Shown here piece by piece: positions 36,906-45,319 of a DNA stretch of 64,000 nucleotides. Each line of letters begins with the position of its first letter. The first letter of the stretch is position 1. The notes beneath the pieces were generated by a model. The model worked only from the letters and a program-made list of their open reading frames with translations. It was not told the origin of the DNA and ran no database searches. Position numbers and translations under genes: made by a program. Origin of the DNA: Polynucleobacter sp. HIN11 (lineage in GTDB: Bacteria > Pseudomonadota > Gammaproteobacteria > Burkholderiales > Burkholderiaceae); NCBI RefSeq assembly GCF_030297675.1, contig NZ_AP028142.1:868001-932000 (forward strand). Direction: 5' to 3'.

Positions 36906-38681
36906 TTAGAACGTACGCTCTTTGGGTGGAACCGACTCCACTGTTAGAGGTTTAAGTTGCACTGGCTTGTAATCCAACTGATTGCCTTCGTACCACAGGG
37001 TATGTTTCATCCAATTGGCATCATCACGCTTGGGATAATCATCATGAGCATGCGCACCACGACTCTCTTTACGAGCGGCTGCAGAAATCATGGTGGAGTT
37101 CGCCGTCTGAATTAAGTTGTCAATTTCTAGCGCTTCAATCCGCGCAGTATTGAAGATCTTTGATTTATCTTTCACCCAGAGGTGTTTCGCACGCTCGGTG
37201 AGCTCTGCCATCTTGCGCACACCCTCATCAAGCAACTCTTGATTGCGGAACACGCCTGCATAGGTTTGCATAGTCTTGCGAATATCGTTTGCAAGATCTT
37301 GCGCATACTCACCTGAGCTGCTGTTATCAAGCTTGGCAATGCGCTCGAGCGTGAACTCACCAGCATCGGCAGGCAAAGGTTTGTGCTCGCGGGCTTTCAG
37401 ATTGGCCTGCACGACGTGATTGCCTGCAGCACGACCAAAGACCAATAAATCTAATAGCGAATTAGTTCCCAGACGATTTGCACCGTGCACTGATACGCAC
37501 GAGCACTCGCCAATCGCGTAGAGGCCGTTCACAATCGTATTGGGATTGCCATTCTTCGGAACCACCACTTGACCATGAATATTCGTGGGAATACCACCCA
37601 TTTGATAATGAATCGTTGGCACCACAGGAATGGGTTCTTTGGTCACATCCACGTTCGCAAAGTTCATACCAATTTCGTAGACCGAGGGTAAGCGCTTCAT
37701 GATGGTCTCTGCACCAATGTGCGTGAGATCCAACACCACGTAATCACCATCTGGACCACAACCGCGGCCTTCTTTGATTTCCTGATCCATCGAGCGCGAT
37801 ACAAAATCGCGTGGGGCCAAATCCTTCAGTGTGGGTGCATAGCGTTCCATGAAACGCTCACCATTTTTGTTGCGCAGAATACCGCCTTCACCACGACAGC
37901 CCTCGGTGAGCAAAACGCCTGCGCCCGCAACGCCGGTTGGATGGAACTGCCAGAACTCCATATCCTCGAGAGGCAAGCCGGCGCGCGCCGCCATACCCAT
38001 ACCGTCACCGGTATTGATGTATGCGTTGGTTGAGGCGGCCCAAATACGACCTGCTCCACCAGTAGCCATCAAGGTAATTTTTGCTTCGAGGATATAAACC
38101 TCACCCGTTTCCATTTCCAGTGCGGTAACACCGACTACATCACCTTCTGCGTCCCGAATCAAATCAAGCGCGAGCCACTCGACAAAAAAATGGGTCTTTG
38201 CTCTGACGTTTCGTTGATACAAGGTATGCAACATGGCATGGCCGGTGCGGTCAGCTGCGGCGCAAGCGCGTTGCACAGGCTTCTCGCCATAGTTCGCGGT
38301 GTGGCCGCCAAAGGGGCGTTGGTAAATCGTGCCATCGGCATTGCGATCAAATGGCATACCAAAGTGCTCAAGCTCATACACTACCTTGGGTGCCTCACGG
38401 CACATGAACTCAATCGCGTCTTGATCACCCAACCAATCAGAGCCTTTTACCGTATCGTAGAAGTGATAGTGCCAGTTATCCTCGCTCATATTGCCAAGCG
38501 ATGCACCAATACCACCCTGGGCAGCAACGGTATGCGAACGGGTTGGGAATACTTTTGATAAGACTGCAACGCTAAGTCCTGCTTCTGAGAGTTGCAAAGC
38601 CGCACGCATCCCAGAGCCGCCGGCCCCCACGATCACAGCATCAAAACGCCTGCGGGGAAGTGATTTTTTAATGGCTGTCAT
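36906..38681 (-). CDS. sdhA: Succinate dehydrogenase flavoprotein subunit
   Basis: A 591-residue FAD protein that oxidises succinate. It has GAGGSGMRAALQLSEAGLSV (about 20-39) for FAD binding and a covalent-FAD histidine in TRSHTVAAQGG. The active-site region has FHPTGV and the capping-domain arginine in NGERFMERYAP. It follows sdhD by 3 bases. Confidence 0.98.
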   Translation of the reverse strand: MTAIKKSLPRRRFDAVIVGAGGSGMRAALQLSEAGLSVAVLSKVFPTRSHTVAAQGGIGASLGNMSEDNWHYHFYDTVKGSDWLGDQDAIEFMCREAPKVVYELEHFGMPFDRNADGTIYQRPFGGHTANYGEKPVQRACAAADRTGHAMLHTLYQRNVRAKTHFFVEWLALDLIRDAEGDVVGVTALEMETGEVYILEAKITLMATGGAGRIWAASTNAYINTGDGMGMAARAGLPLEDMEFWQFHPTGVAGAGVLLTEGCRGEGGILRNKNGERFMERYAPTLKDLAPRDFVSRSMDQEIKEGRGCGPDGDYVVLDLTHIGAETIMKRLPSVYEIGMNFANVDVTKEPIPVVPTIHYQMGGIPTNIHGQVVVPKNGNPNTIVNGLYAIGECSCVSVHGANRLGTNSLLDLLVFGRAAGNHVVQANLKAREHKPLPADAGEFTLERIAKLDNSSSGEYAQDLANDIRKTMQTYAGVFRNQELLDEGVRKMAELTERAKHLWVKDKSKIFNTARIEALEIDNLIQTANSTMISAAARKESRGAHAHDDYPKRDDANWMKHTLWYEGNQLDYKPVQLKPLTVESVPPKERTF

Positions 38682-38684
38682 TTC

Positions 38685-39050
38685 TTACACTTTCCATAAG
38701 ATCTGAATGGCATACGCAGCACTGCCCACGAGCCATAAAACAGTAATTACTTGTAGGCCCAAGCGAATACCAACGGGCTTTACATAATCCATCCAAATAT
38801 CACGCACACCGATCCAGGCGTGATAGAAAAGGCTTAAAAATGCCAGAAGGGTCAGCACCTTCATCAAAGGGTTAGCAAACAATCCTGCCCAACCGTCATA
38901 ACTGGGATTGCCGTTTAGTAGATAAACAATCAATAGAACAACGGTGAATGCAACCATCACAATCGCGGTGACGCGCTGAATAATCCACTCTTTGAGACCG
39001 TAATGAGCGCCAACGACCAGCCGCTTGGGACCAATATTATTTTTTGACAT
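38685..39050 (-). CDS. sdhD: Succinate dehydrogenase membrane anchor SdhD
   Basis: A 121-residue protein with three membrane helices. RVTAIVMVAFTVVLLIVYLL and SLFYHAWIGVRDIWMDYVKP carry residues that would contact heme b and quinone, including the histidine in FYHAW. The frame opens at 39074 within sdhC, but ATG 39050 gives the usual N-terminus and a 10-base gap to sdhC. Confidence 0.94.
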   Translation of the reverse strand: MSKNNIGPKRLVVGAHYGLKEWIIQRVTAIVMVAFTVVLLIVYLLNGNPSYDGWAGLFANPLMKVLTLLAFLSLFYHAWIGVRDIWMDYVKPVGIRLGLQVITVLWLVGSAAYAIQILWKV

Positions 39051-39060
39051 AGTGTGTGCC

Positions 39061-39486
39061 CTAAAAGAGACCAAATAAACGCAGACCCAAAATCGCAGTC
39101 AGCATCAGACTAATCACCATGACCGATACCGCCGAACGATTGGCGGCTCCCTTATCGACCCCGATCTCAAGATCAAGAAGTAAATAACGAATCCCGGCGA
39201 AGAAATGGTGCAAATATCCCCAAATCAAACCCAAGCAAATTAATTTCACAAGGGGATTGCCGAGCAAGTTCGAAAAATAAGCAAAGCTAACTTCGGAAGC
39301 TAGACTTTTATCGAACAAATAGAGAATAAAGGGAAGAAACAGAAATAAAGCAGCACCAGAAATGCGGTGAAGGATGGAAACTTTGCCGGGCCAAGGAAGC
39401 CGGTATTGGGCAAGTTGCGTAATCCCGATATTCCGAAACACTGGCCGCTGCTGGGCTGGATTTGAGTCCTGGTGTGAGTCACTCAT
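39061..39486 (-). CDS. sdhC: Succinate dehydrogenase cytochrome b556 subunit
   Basis: A 141-residue protein with three membrane helices. RPVFRNIGITQLAQYRLPWPGKVSILHRISGAALF, written here as RPVFRNIGITQLAQY then SILHRISGAALF, contains the quinone-site serine and arginine, and HHFFAGIRYLLLD holds the heme-ligand histidine. The frame starts at TTG 39519, but ATG 39486 is preferred. It begins the sdhCDAB-sdhE-gltA unit. The 170 bases upstream hold the probable promoter region. Confidence 0.94.
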   Translation of the reverse strand: MSDSHQDSNPAQQRPVFRNIGITQLAQYRLPWPGKVSILHRISGAALFLFLPFILYLFDKSLASEVSFAYFSNLLGNPLVKLICLGLIWGYLHHFFAGIRYLLLDLEIGVDKGAANRSAVSVMVISLMLTAILGLRLFGLF

Positions 39487-39529
39487 AGCTGGTTGTAATC
39501 CTGAGTAATGAAGGGCCAAATTGTTAAAT

Positions 39530-39544
39530 TGTTGTATTGCAACA
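39530..39544. promoter_or_regulatory. Inverted repeat upstream of sdhC
   Basis: TGTTG and CAACA face each other around five bases (TATTG), 44 bases before the sdhC ATG. It lies in the 170-base gap between the GntR gene and sdhC and may be an operator or transcript stem. The rest of the gap is AT-rich. I found no convincing -35/-10 pair. Confidence 0.3.
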
Positions 39545-39655
39545 TATTCTATTAGAAACGTCAGACATAGTGGACACTTTTTTACATCAACCAGTCTAAC
39601 CTATTGATTTTAGGTAATTTTATGAATATATCTTTAGGTGTTTATCCTTAAAGGA

Positions 39656-40390
39656 TTAGCTTAATTCGTTCACATAGTGCAACTTCGTGGTCTCGTAATA
39701 TGCCATGCGGACCTCAACCGGCTTATTGCCATATGTGAAGCTGCGACGCTCAACCGATAAAAGTGCTTCACCAGGGTCAAGATCGAGATGTTTAGCCAAC
39801 TCAGCACTGGCATTCACAGCCTTAATTTGCTCCTGGGCCCAGACCATGTGGGTATTGAATTCGCTTTCGTAAAACCCATACAAGGGACCATGCCAAGCAC
39901 TCAAGCGCTCGAGGCTAATGCCCTCAAAACGCTTTGGTAGCAGGTAAATGGTTTCAAACACGGTTGGTTGCCCACCAAAGCGCTGAATTCTTTTGACTTC
40001 GATCACCGAGTCGCTTGGCTTGAGTTCCAAAAGCGAAGCGATATGCGTGTCGACCTTGCGTGATTCGCAGCTTAGAAAAGTGCTCTTCAGAATTAGCTCT
40101 TTGCCATCATCAGGAGCGAGGCGCAAGAACCGAAACTGCACGGCATCTTCGCGATGGCTGGCCACAAAGGTACCCTTTCCTTGATGTCGCACCACCACAT
40201 TCTCAGCTGCCAAGGCATCAATGGCTTTGCGCACCGTTCCTTGACTCACCTTATAGCGCTCAGCTAAGTCCATTTCACTGGGGATCGGATGCCCAGGTTG
40301 CCACTCACCGGCTTGCAAGCTCTGCAATAAGAGATCTTTAATCTGTTGATATAGAGGACTAAAACTGGCGGATTGCTCTACGGATCGCAT
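39656..40390 (-). CDS. GntR-family regulator with UTRA domain (HutC-type)
   Basis: A 244-residue regulator. The N-terminal winged helix has SEMDLAERYKVSQGTVRKAIDALAAENVVVRHQGKGTFV (read as SEMDLAERYKVSQGTVRKAI then DALAAENVVV), and the UTRA ligand domain covers about 95-240. It lies between sdhC and mdh, both TCA-cycle genes, and is divergent from mdh. It is a good candidate regulator of both. A perfect inverted repeat at 40408-40424 sits between its start and mdh. The ligand cannot be read from sequence. Confidence 0.88.
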   Translation of the reverse strand: MRSVEQSASFSPLYQQIKDLLLQSLQAGEWQPGHPIPSEMDLAERYKVSQGTVRKAIDALAAENVVVRHQGKGTFVASHREDAVQFRFLRLAPDDGKELILKSTFLSCESRKVDTHIASLLELKPSDSVIEVKRIQRFGGQPTVFETIYLLPKRFEGISLERLSAWHGPLYGFYESEFNTHMVWAQEQIKAVNASAELAKHLDLDPGEALLSVERRSFTYGNKPVEVRMAYYETTKLHYVNELS

Positions 40391-40407
40391 CGTGACTAAT
40401 CTTGATT

Positions 40408-40424
40408 CTTTTATCTTATAAAAG
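40408..40424. promoter_or_regulatory. Perfect inverted repeat in the gntR-mdh gap
   Basis: CTTTTAT and ATAAAAG flank CTT. It lies about 18 bases before the GntR ATG and 75 before the mdh ATG. GntR proteins bind such palindromes as dimers, so this may be the operator for autoregulation and mdh control. That is inference from position and symmetry. Confidence 0.45.
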
Positions 40425-40498
40425 ACTTGGCTCTAGTGTAAATGTAAACTAATGGTTTGTAAGCAAGTTCATCATTAACCCTTTATCCGGAGTTTGTA

Positions 40499-41488
40499 AT
40501 GGCAAAAGCCCCTATGCGTGTCGCTGTCACTGGTGCAGCAGGTCAAATTGGTTATTCCCTACTGTTTCGTATTGCCAATGGCGATATGTTGGGCAAAGAT
40601 CAGCCCGTCATTTTGCAGTTACTGGAGATCCCGGATGAGAAGGCACAAAAGGCCCTCAAAGGAGTCATGATGGAACTGGAAGACTGTGCATTCCCTCTGT
40701 TGGCTGGGATGAGTGCACACAGCGATCCAATGACCGCCTTCAAAGACATTGATGTGGCTCTGCTTGTCGGTGCTCGCCCACGTGGTCCCGGTATGGAGCG
40801 TAAAGATTTACTCTCCGCCAATGCACAAATTTTTACAGCACAAGGCAAGGCTCTCGATCAAGTGGCAAAGCGTACCGTCAAGGTATTAGTTGTTGGCAAC
40901 CCTGCCAATACCAATGCCTACATTGCGATGAAGTCCGCACCCAGCCTACCAGCCAAGAACTTCACTGCCATGTTGCGCCTTGATCACAACCGCGCCCTCT
41001 CCCAATTGGCAAGCAAGACTAACAAGGCGGTAGCCGATATTGAGAAACTCATTGTGTGGGGTAACCACAGCCCAACCATGTACCCCGACTATCGCTTTGC
41101 AACGGTCAATGGTCAGTCGGTTAAAGATCTGATTAATGATCCTGCTTGGAATAAAGATGTCTTTATTCCAACGGTGGGTAAACGCGGTGCTGCCATCATT
41201 GAGGCACGCGGCTTATCGTCAGCCGCCTCCGCAGCTAATGCGGCGATTGATCATGTGCGCGACTGGGTCTTGGGTACCAACGGTAAATGGGTCACCATGG
41301 GCATTCCCTCCGCTGGAGATTACGAGATCCCTGCTGAGATCATTTATGGCTTCCCTGTGACCTGTGCCAATGGTGAATACACCCTAGTTAAGGGCTTAGA
41401 AGTTGATGCGTTCTCCCGCGAGCGCATGACCTTAACATTAAATGAGTTGCTCGAGGAACAAGCGGGCGTCAAGCATCTTTTGGGTTAA
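40499..41488 (+). CDS. mdh: Malate dehydrogenase
   Basis: A 329-residue NAD-dependent enzyme of the TCA cycle. It has [19 protein letters not shown] for NAD binding, [13 protein letters not shown] at the mobile loop, [11 protein letters not shown], and the catalytic pair in [13 protein letters not shown] and [11 protein letters not shown]. This form resembles the longer cytosolic type typical of Burkholderiales. The ATG is preceded by CCGGAG. It is divergent from the GntR gene. Confidence 0.97.
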   Translation: MAKAPMRVAVTGAAGQIGYSLLFRIANGDMLGKDQPVILQLLEIPDEKAQKALKGVMMELEDCAFPLLAGMSAHSDPMTAFKDIDVALLVGARPRGPGMERKDLLSANAQIFTAQGKALDQVAKRTVKVLVVGNPANTNAYIAMKSAPSLPAKNFTAMLRLDHNRALSQLASKTNKAVADIEKLIVWGNHSPTMYPDYRFATVNGQSVKDLINDPAWNKDVFIPTVGKRGAAIIEARGLSSAASAANAAIDHVRDWVLGTNGKWVTMGIPSAGDYEIPAEIIYGFPVTCANGEYTLVKGLEVDAFSRERMTLTLNELLEEQAGVKHLLG

Positions 41489-41525
41489 TATCATTTTATT
41501 GAGGAAGTTAACGATAGGAGATCGC

Positions 41526-41906
41526 ATGCGCAAATTACCAAGCTCATTACTTGCAACATTGTTCGTGAGTATGGCGCTTGGTGTTGCGCATGAAGTTCGT
41601 GCGCAAGAAAGTGCATTGACTGTGCCGCATGTCTGGACCTGCAGTAACAACGAACGCTTCATTACAAGTGGCCCGGTCGAGAAGCTCGAGGTGCAATGGC
41701 GCTCCAAATCCTATGCCATGCAAAAAGAGCAGTCTTTGCCAGGTAGCATGCGATTTAAGAACCACGACAGTGGTCTTGATTTAGTGGTCATCGGCCCTAA
41801 AGCGATGCTGTTTAATATCAAAACGGGGGTTCGGGTGGCAGACGAGTGCAAGACCGTGGCCATGAAAGAAGGCAAGGAAGCGCATCTTCTCGCCCTCGAG
41901 AAGTAA
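41526..41906 (+). CDS. Small secreted protein, possible MliC-type lysozyme inhibitor
   Basis: A 126-residue protein starting at ATG 41526 with AGGAG five bases upstream. The signal peptide ends VRAQ (about 27). Two cysteines remain, C39 in VWTCSNNERF and C108 in VADECKT, and the spacing with LPGSMRF (71-77) and IGPKAMLFN between them follows the MliC/PliC pattern (C, then SGxRY, then C). No lipobox is present. MliC proteins block host or predator lysozyme in the periplasm. By-eye similarity only, so the function stays tentative. It lies 37 bases after mdh. Confidence 0.6.
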   Translation: MRKLPSSLLATLFVSMALGVAHEVRAQESALTVPHVWTCSNNERFITSGPVEKLEVQWRSKSYAMQKEQSLPGSMRFKNHDSGLDLVVIGPKAMLFNIKTGVRVADECKTVAMKEGKEAHLLALEK

Positions 41907-41916
41907 CCAATACCGA

Positions 41917-43128
41917 TCAATGAAATAAGGGTTGCTGCGAAGGACTATCTTCGGGCATCTCGGCGTGAACCACCTCACCCTGCCGATCGGGAAATAGTGG
42001 CACGCCACAATCATCACATAACTCGGGTGTAAATAAGACAGCGTGTCGAAATACATCCTCTACGCCAGCGTCATGCAAAGCATCGCAGATCCGTTTAATC
42101 GGACTCTCCTCGTCCGAGACATCATTGAGTGCGTCACTGGCCACACTTTCCCGATCGTACAAGGGCCAAATTACCCCATAGATAATCTCCGATGACCCCT
42201 TGAGGCTAAATGAGATGCGGTACTCATCGGCCTGCTCCTCACCAAAGGCGCCGACCACACATGACAAGCCAGCTGGCAGCACGCCAAGGGTAGATTCTAA
42301 AAAGTTCACCGCTGCACGAATACTCAAGGGCCGCACATGCTTATCCGCCAAGCGGCAATTCGTGAAATACGCCTCCGGCAAGAGGAGTTCAAACTCACAA
42401 CCGGGCAAGAGCTGACATAAGGGATCGTACATGGCGCTTTGCCATTCTGCTAAAGCCACGCCGCGCTCTTGGCGTTGAGGACCATCCATTTGCCACCGAA
42501 AGATCGGTTGCTGATGTGGCGCAATGATGACCGCCAAAATGAAACGAGGATCGGCCAGAACAGCAATGGTCTCTGACATATCACGCAGCTCGAGTTTCAT
42601 TTCGCCACCGGATACGGCGGCATTCGCTAGGGTTTCAAGTAAGGTACGAGTTTGGGTATGCGAATGGGGCATCTGATCAATGCTATAGAGCCAGGGCACG
42701 ATGGCAAATTGCGTGCCCTCGGCAGCTACGGCTCGTTGTAATGCGCCCGCCGATGCTTCAATTAAGGAAACGGGCAAGGGTCCTGAAGGAATTTGATAAC
42801 GAGTATGAGCCACAATGGGCATGGCAATCAATAATGCATCCCAATGCGTACCCTCATGCTCAAAACTCATGGACTCGGCCAAGGTCTCGGCGGTATCGGC
42901 TAACACCTCAAAGGCAACCGTATTGATCCGAAAGGTTTGATCAAGCGCCGCATCAATCACCGATTGATGATGACTTTTCAAAAGCTTGAGAAGACGGGCT
43001 CGTAACCGCTCTTCCCAAAATCGATCTTCAACCTGACTACCCGATGCCGCCAACGAGATGGAATCGGCTACTAAGCGCTCGGTCTCGGGCGAGGTCCGTT
43101 GAGATGTTTTGGAACGATGAACCGCCAT
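41917..43128 (-). CDS. DUF2863-family protein
   Basis: A 403-residue cytoplasmic protein with no membrane helix or signal. Its opening, TERLVADSISLAASGSQVEDRFWEERLRARLLKLL, read as TERLVADSISLAASGSQ then VEDRFWEERL, fits the DUF2863 family, known mainly from Burkholderiales and without assigned function. A Cys pair, CDDCGVPLFPDRQGE near the C-terminus, looks like half of a small metal site. It is convergent with the MliC-like gene (10-base gap), and its neighbours give no clue to a role. Confidence 0.7.
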   Translation of the reverse strand: MAVHRSKTSQRTSPETERLVADSISLAASGSQVEDRFWEERLRARLLKLLKSHHQSVIDAALDQTFRINTVAFEVLADTAETLAESMSFEHEGTHWDALLIAMPIVAHTRYQIPSGPLPVSLIEASAGALQRAVAAEGTQFAIVPWLYSIDQMPHSHTQTRTLLETLANAAVSGGEMKLELRDMSETIAVLADPRFILAVIIAPHQQPIFRWQMDGPQRQERGVALAEWQSAMYDPLCQLLPGCEFELLLPEAYFTNCRLADKHVRPLSIRAAVNFLESTLGVLPAGLSCVVGAFGEEQADEYRISFSLKGSSEIIYGVIWPLYDRESVASDALNDVSDEESPIKRICDALHDAGVEDVFRHAVLFTPELCDDCGVPLFPDRQGEVVHAEMPEDSPSQQPLFH

Positions 43129-43166
43129 TGAATGATCACTCCTGCTAAATGAATTTACTTCAGAAT

Positions 43167-43946
43167 TTACTTCGCTTGTTCCGCACGACGAAATACGGGT
43201 TTATCCGGCTTCGATTCGGCAGCACTGTAGCGATAGCCTTCGGATTTAAAGTGCTTGAGCTCTGCAGGATCGGTGATGCGATTCTCCACCACAAAGCGCG
43301 CCATGAGTCCTCGTGCTCGCTTGGCATAAAAAGAGATGATTTTGTACTTGCCATCCTTCTCATCCTGAAAAACCGGTGAAATCACTGGACACCCCAAAGC
43401 ATCGGCTTGCAATACTTTGAAATATTCTTCCGATGCTAAGTTCAGTAAGAATGGTTTTTTCTGTTGAGACAGTGTTTTCTCAAGGGCTTTAGTAATGCGA
43501 TCGCCCCAAAATGCATACAAATCTTTACCACGGGCATTTTTCAAAGCAGTACCCATTTCCAGGCGATAGGGTTGCATTAAGTCCAAGGGTCGTAACACAC
43601 CGTACAGACCAGACAAAATCCGCACATGCTCTTGCGCAAAGTCTAGGGCCTTCGCATCCAAGGATTTTGCATCAAAGCCCTCGTACACATCCCCATTAAA
43701 AGCGAGGAGTGCTGGCCGACTGTTCTCGGTCGTGAATGTTTTGGACCAATCGCGATAACGTCCCACATTCAGTGCTGCTAATGGGTCTGAGATTCCCATT
43801 AGTTTTCCAACTTGCTGGGGAGAAAGTTTTTTGAGATCCGCTATCAGCTTGGCGGACTCCCCCACAAAATCAGGCAGGGTGTGTTTTTTAACTTTCAGCG
43901 GTGATTCGTAATCGAGAGATTTGGCAGGCGATAAAACAATTAACAT
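43167..43946 (-). CDS. yaaA: Peroxide stress protein YaaA
   Basis: A 259-residue DUF328 protein. The start [17 protein letters not shown] and the segments [37 protein letters not shown] and [12 protein letters not shown] match YaaA. In E. coli YaaA limits free iron during hydrogen peroxide stress and binds DNA. Cytoplasmic. It stands alone on the minus strand between DUF2863 and the SulP gene. Confidence 0.95.
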   Translation of the reverse strand: MLIVLSPAKSLDYESPLKVKKHTLPDFVGESAKLIADLKKLSPQQVGKLMGISDPLAALNVGRYRDWSKTFTTENSRPALLAFNGDVYEGFDAKSLDAKALDFAQEHVRILSGLYGVLRPLDLMQPYRLEMGTALKNARGKDLYAFWGDRITKALEKTLSQQKKPFLLNLASEEYFKVLQADALGCPVISPVFQDEKDGKYKIISFYAKRARGLMARFVVENRITDPAELKHFKSEGYRYSAAESKPDKPVFRRAEQAK

Positions 43947-43996
43947 AAATGATGGCCTTTTAATAGTGCTTAGTACCTTATTCTAGTCACCTTCAA

Positions 43997-45271
43997 TTAT
44001 TTTGCAGACGCGCTAATCCGCTTGGCAATCGCGGCGCTACAAATACCAGCCAGAACGGCCCATTCCAAAGAGATGGTTACGGTACCAACGCCAGTAATAA
44101 CCATCGGAATCCATTCTTGTGCCCCCGAGCGAAATTCATGGCGAATCTGCCTAAGATCAATCAGGTTCCAGGCCACCGCCAATAGCAAGGCGGCAATCAC
44201 CGCATAAGGCAGATGCTCCGCCAAAGGCGAAACAAAGATCAAGATCACTAATAAGAAGACCGCAGCACAAATCGCGGCCAGCGGCGTTTGCGCATTAGCT
44301 GCTAGGTTTACGCCAGAGCGATTAAAAGAGCCGCTCGAAGGATAGGCAGAGAAGAAGGATCCGCCCACATTCGCAAGCCCCTGACCAATAAACTCCTGGT
44401 TTGCATCAAACGAGTCATTGCGTTTCAGGGCTAGAGCACGTGCAATTGCCATTGCCTCGGTCGATGCCAACAGAGTCATTACTAAGACGGGCCCAAATAG
44501 GAGTTGCAGATGCTCTAACGTGAGGGCTGGATACGAGAGTGGTGGCAATGCCCCAGGAATCGCGCTCACCTTGCGGATCCCAGAAAATTCGGTGAAGTAC
44601 TGTTCCAGAACCAGCAGGGCAACACTACCTGTAATCACCGCAATCAGCATCGCGGGGATCCAACGATTGAGCGGTTTCCACAAACGCATGGTCACCAAAG
44701 TAATCAGTACTAGAGCCAATACCTGTGGTCGCCACTGGCCTTGATGAATCGCAATGATGGTTTGCACGATAGTGTCAACGACACTCGTGCCACGCGCGAT
44801 CTCAATACCCAATAAGGTTCCGACCTGACTATTGATAATGAGTACAGCAGCGCCAGCAGTAAAGCCCACGATTACCGAATGCGGCACTTTCTCAACCCAC
44901 TTTCCTGCCCCACCCAAACCCAATGCAATCTGAATTACACCAATTAGAAAACTAAGCGTGAGTACCAGCACTACGTAATGCTCGCTCTCTGGAATCGCGA
45001 GCGGCGCAATCAATGCCATGGTGGTTAGCGAAATTGCATTGGCCGGTCCGGTCACCATTAAGCGGCTTGATCCAAAGAGTGCGGCAATGATGCATGGGAC
45101 CATCGCAGCATACAAACCATAGTGCGGGGGCATGCCTGCTAATAGAGCAAATGCAATCCCTTGAGGCAACACCACGATGGCACCCGTTAATCCAGCAAGA
45201 AGATCCGCACGTACCACTCCCGGCTTCTGATATTCGGGTAACCAACGGGTAAAGGGCAAAGAGAACCGCAA
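43997..45271 (-). CDS. SulP-family anion transporter lacking a STAS domain
   Basis: A 424-residue membrane protein. It begins with RWLPEYQKPGVVRADLLAGLTGAIVVLPQG, read as RWLPEYQKPGVV then RADLLAGLTGAIVVLPQG, and ends right after the last helix (EWAVLAGICSAAIAKRI), so the cytoplasmic STAS domain of typical SulP proteins is missing. It could carry sulfate, bicarbonate or another anion. The only usable start is TTG 45271, because upstream codons run into a stop. It is divergent from the aminotransferase gene 48 bases away. Confidence 0.85.
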   Translation of the reverse strand: MRFSLPFTRWLPEYQKPGVVRADLLAGLTGAIVVLPQGIAFALLAGMPPHYGLYAAMVPCIIAALFGSSRLMVTGPANAISLTTMALIAPLAIPESEHYVVLVLTLSFLIGVIQIALGLGGAGKWVEKVPHSVIVGFTAGAAVLIINSQVGTLLGIEIARGTSVVDTIVQTIIAIHQGQWRPQVLALVLITLVTMRLWKPLNRWIPAMLIAVITGSVALLVLEQYFTEFSGIRKVSAIPGALPPLSYPALTLEHLQLLFGPVLVMTLLASTEAMAIARALALKRNDSFDANQEFIGQGLANVGGSFFSAYPSSGSFNRSGVNLAANAQTPLAAICAAVFLLVILIFVSPLAEHLPYAVIAALLLAVAWNLIDLRQIRHEFRSGAQEWIPMVITGVGTVTISLEWAVLAGICSAAIAKRISASAK

Positions 45272-45319
45272 TTTATGAATGATCCTAAGTACTTAGAGTT
45301 AGCGTGGCACAATTTAGTT

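Noticed and set aside
37719..38558. Two plus-strand frames of more than 100 codons opposite sdhA
   Set aside because: They are shadows of a certain gene and have atypical composition.
39644..39656. Inverted repeat ATCCTT-A-AAGGAT at the end of the GntR gene
   Set aside because: The loop would be one base and no T-run follows, so it cannot be a terminator. It is too short to argue for a regulatory role.
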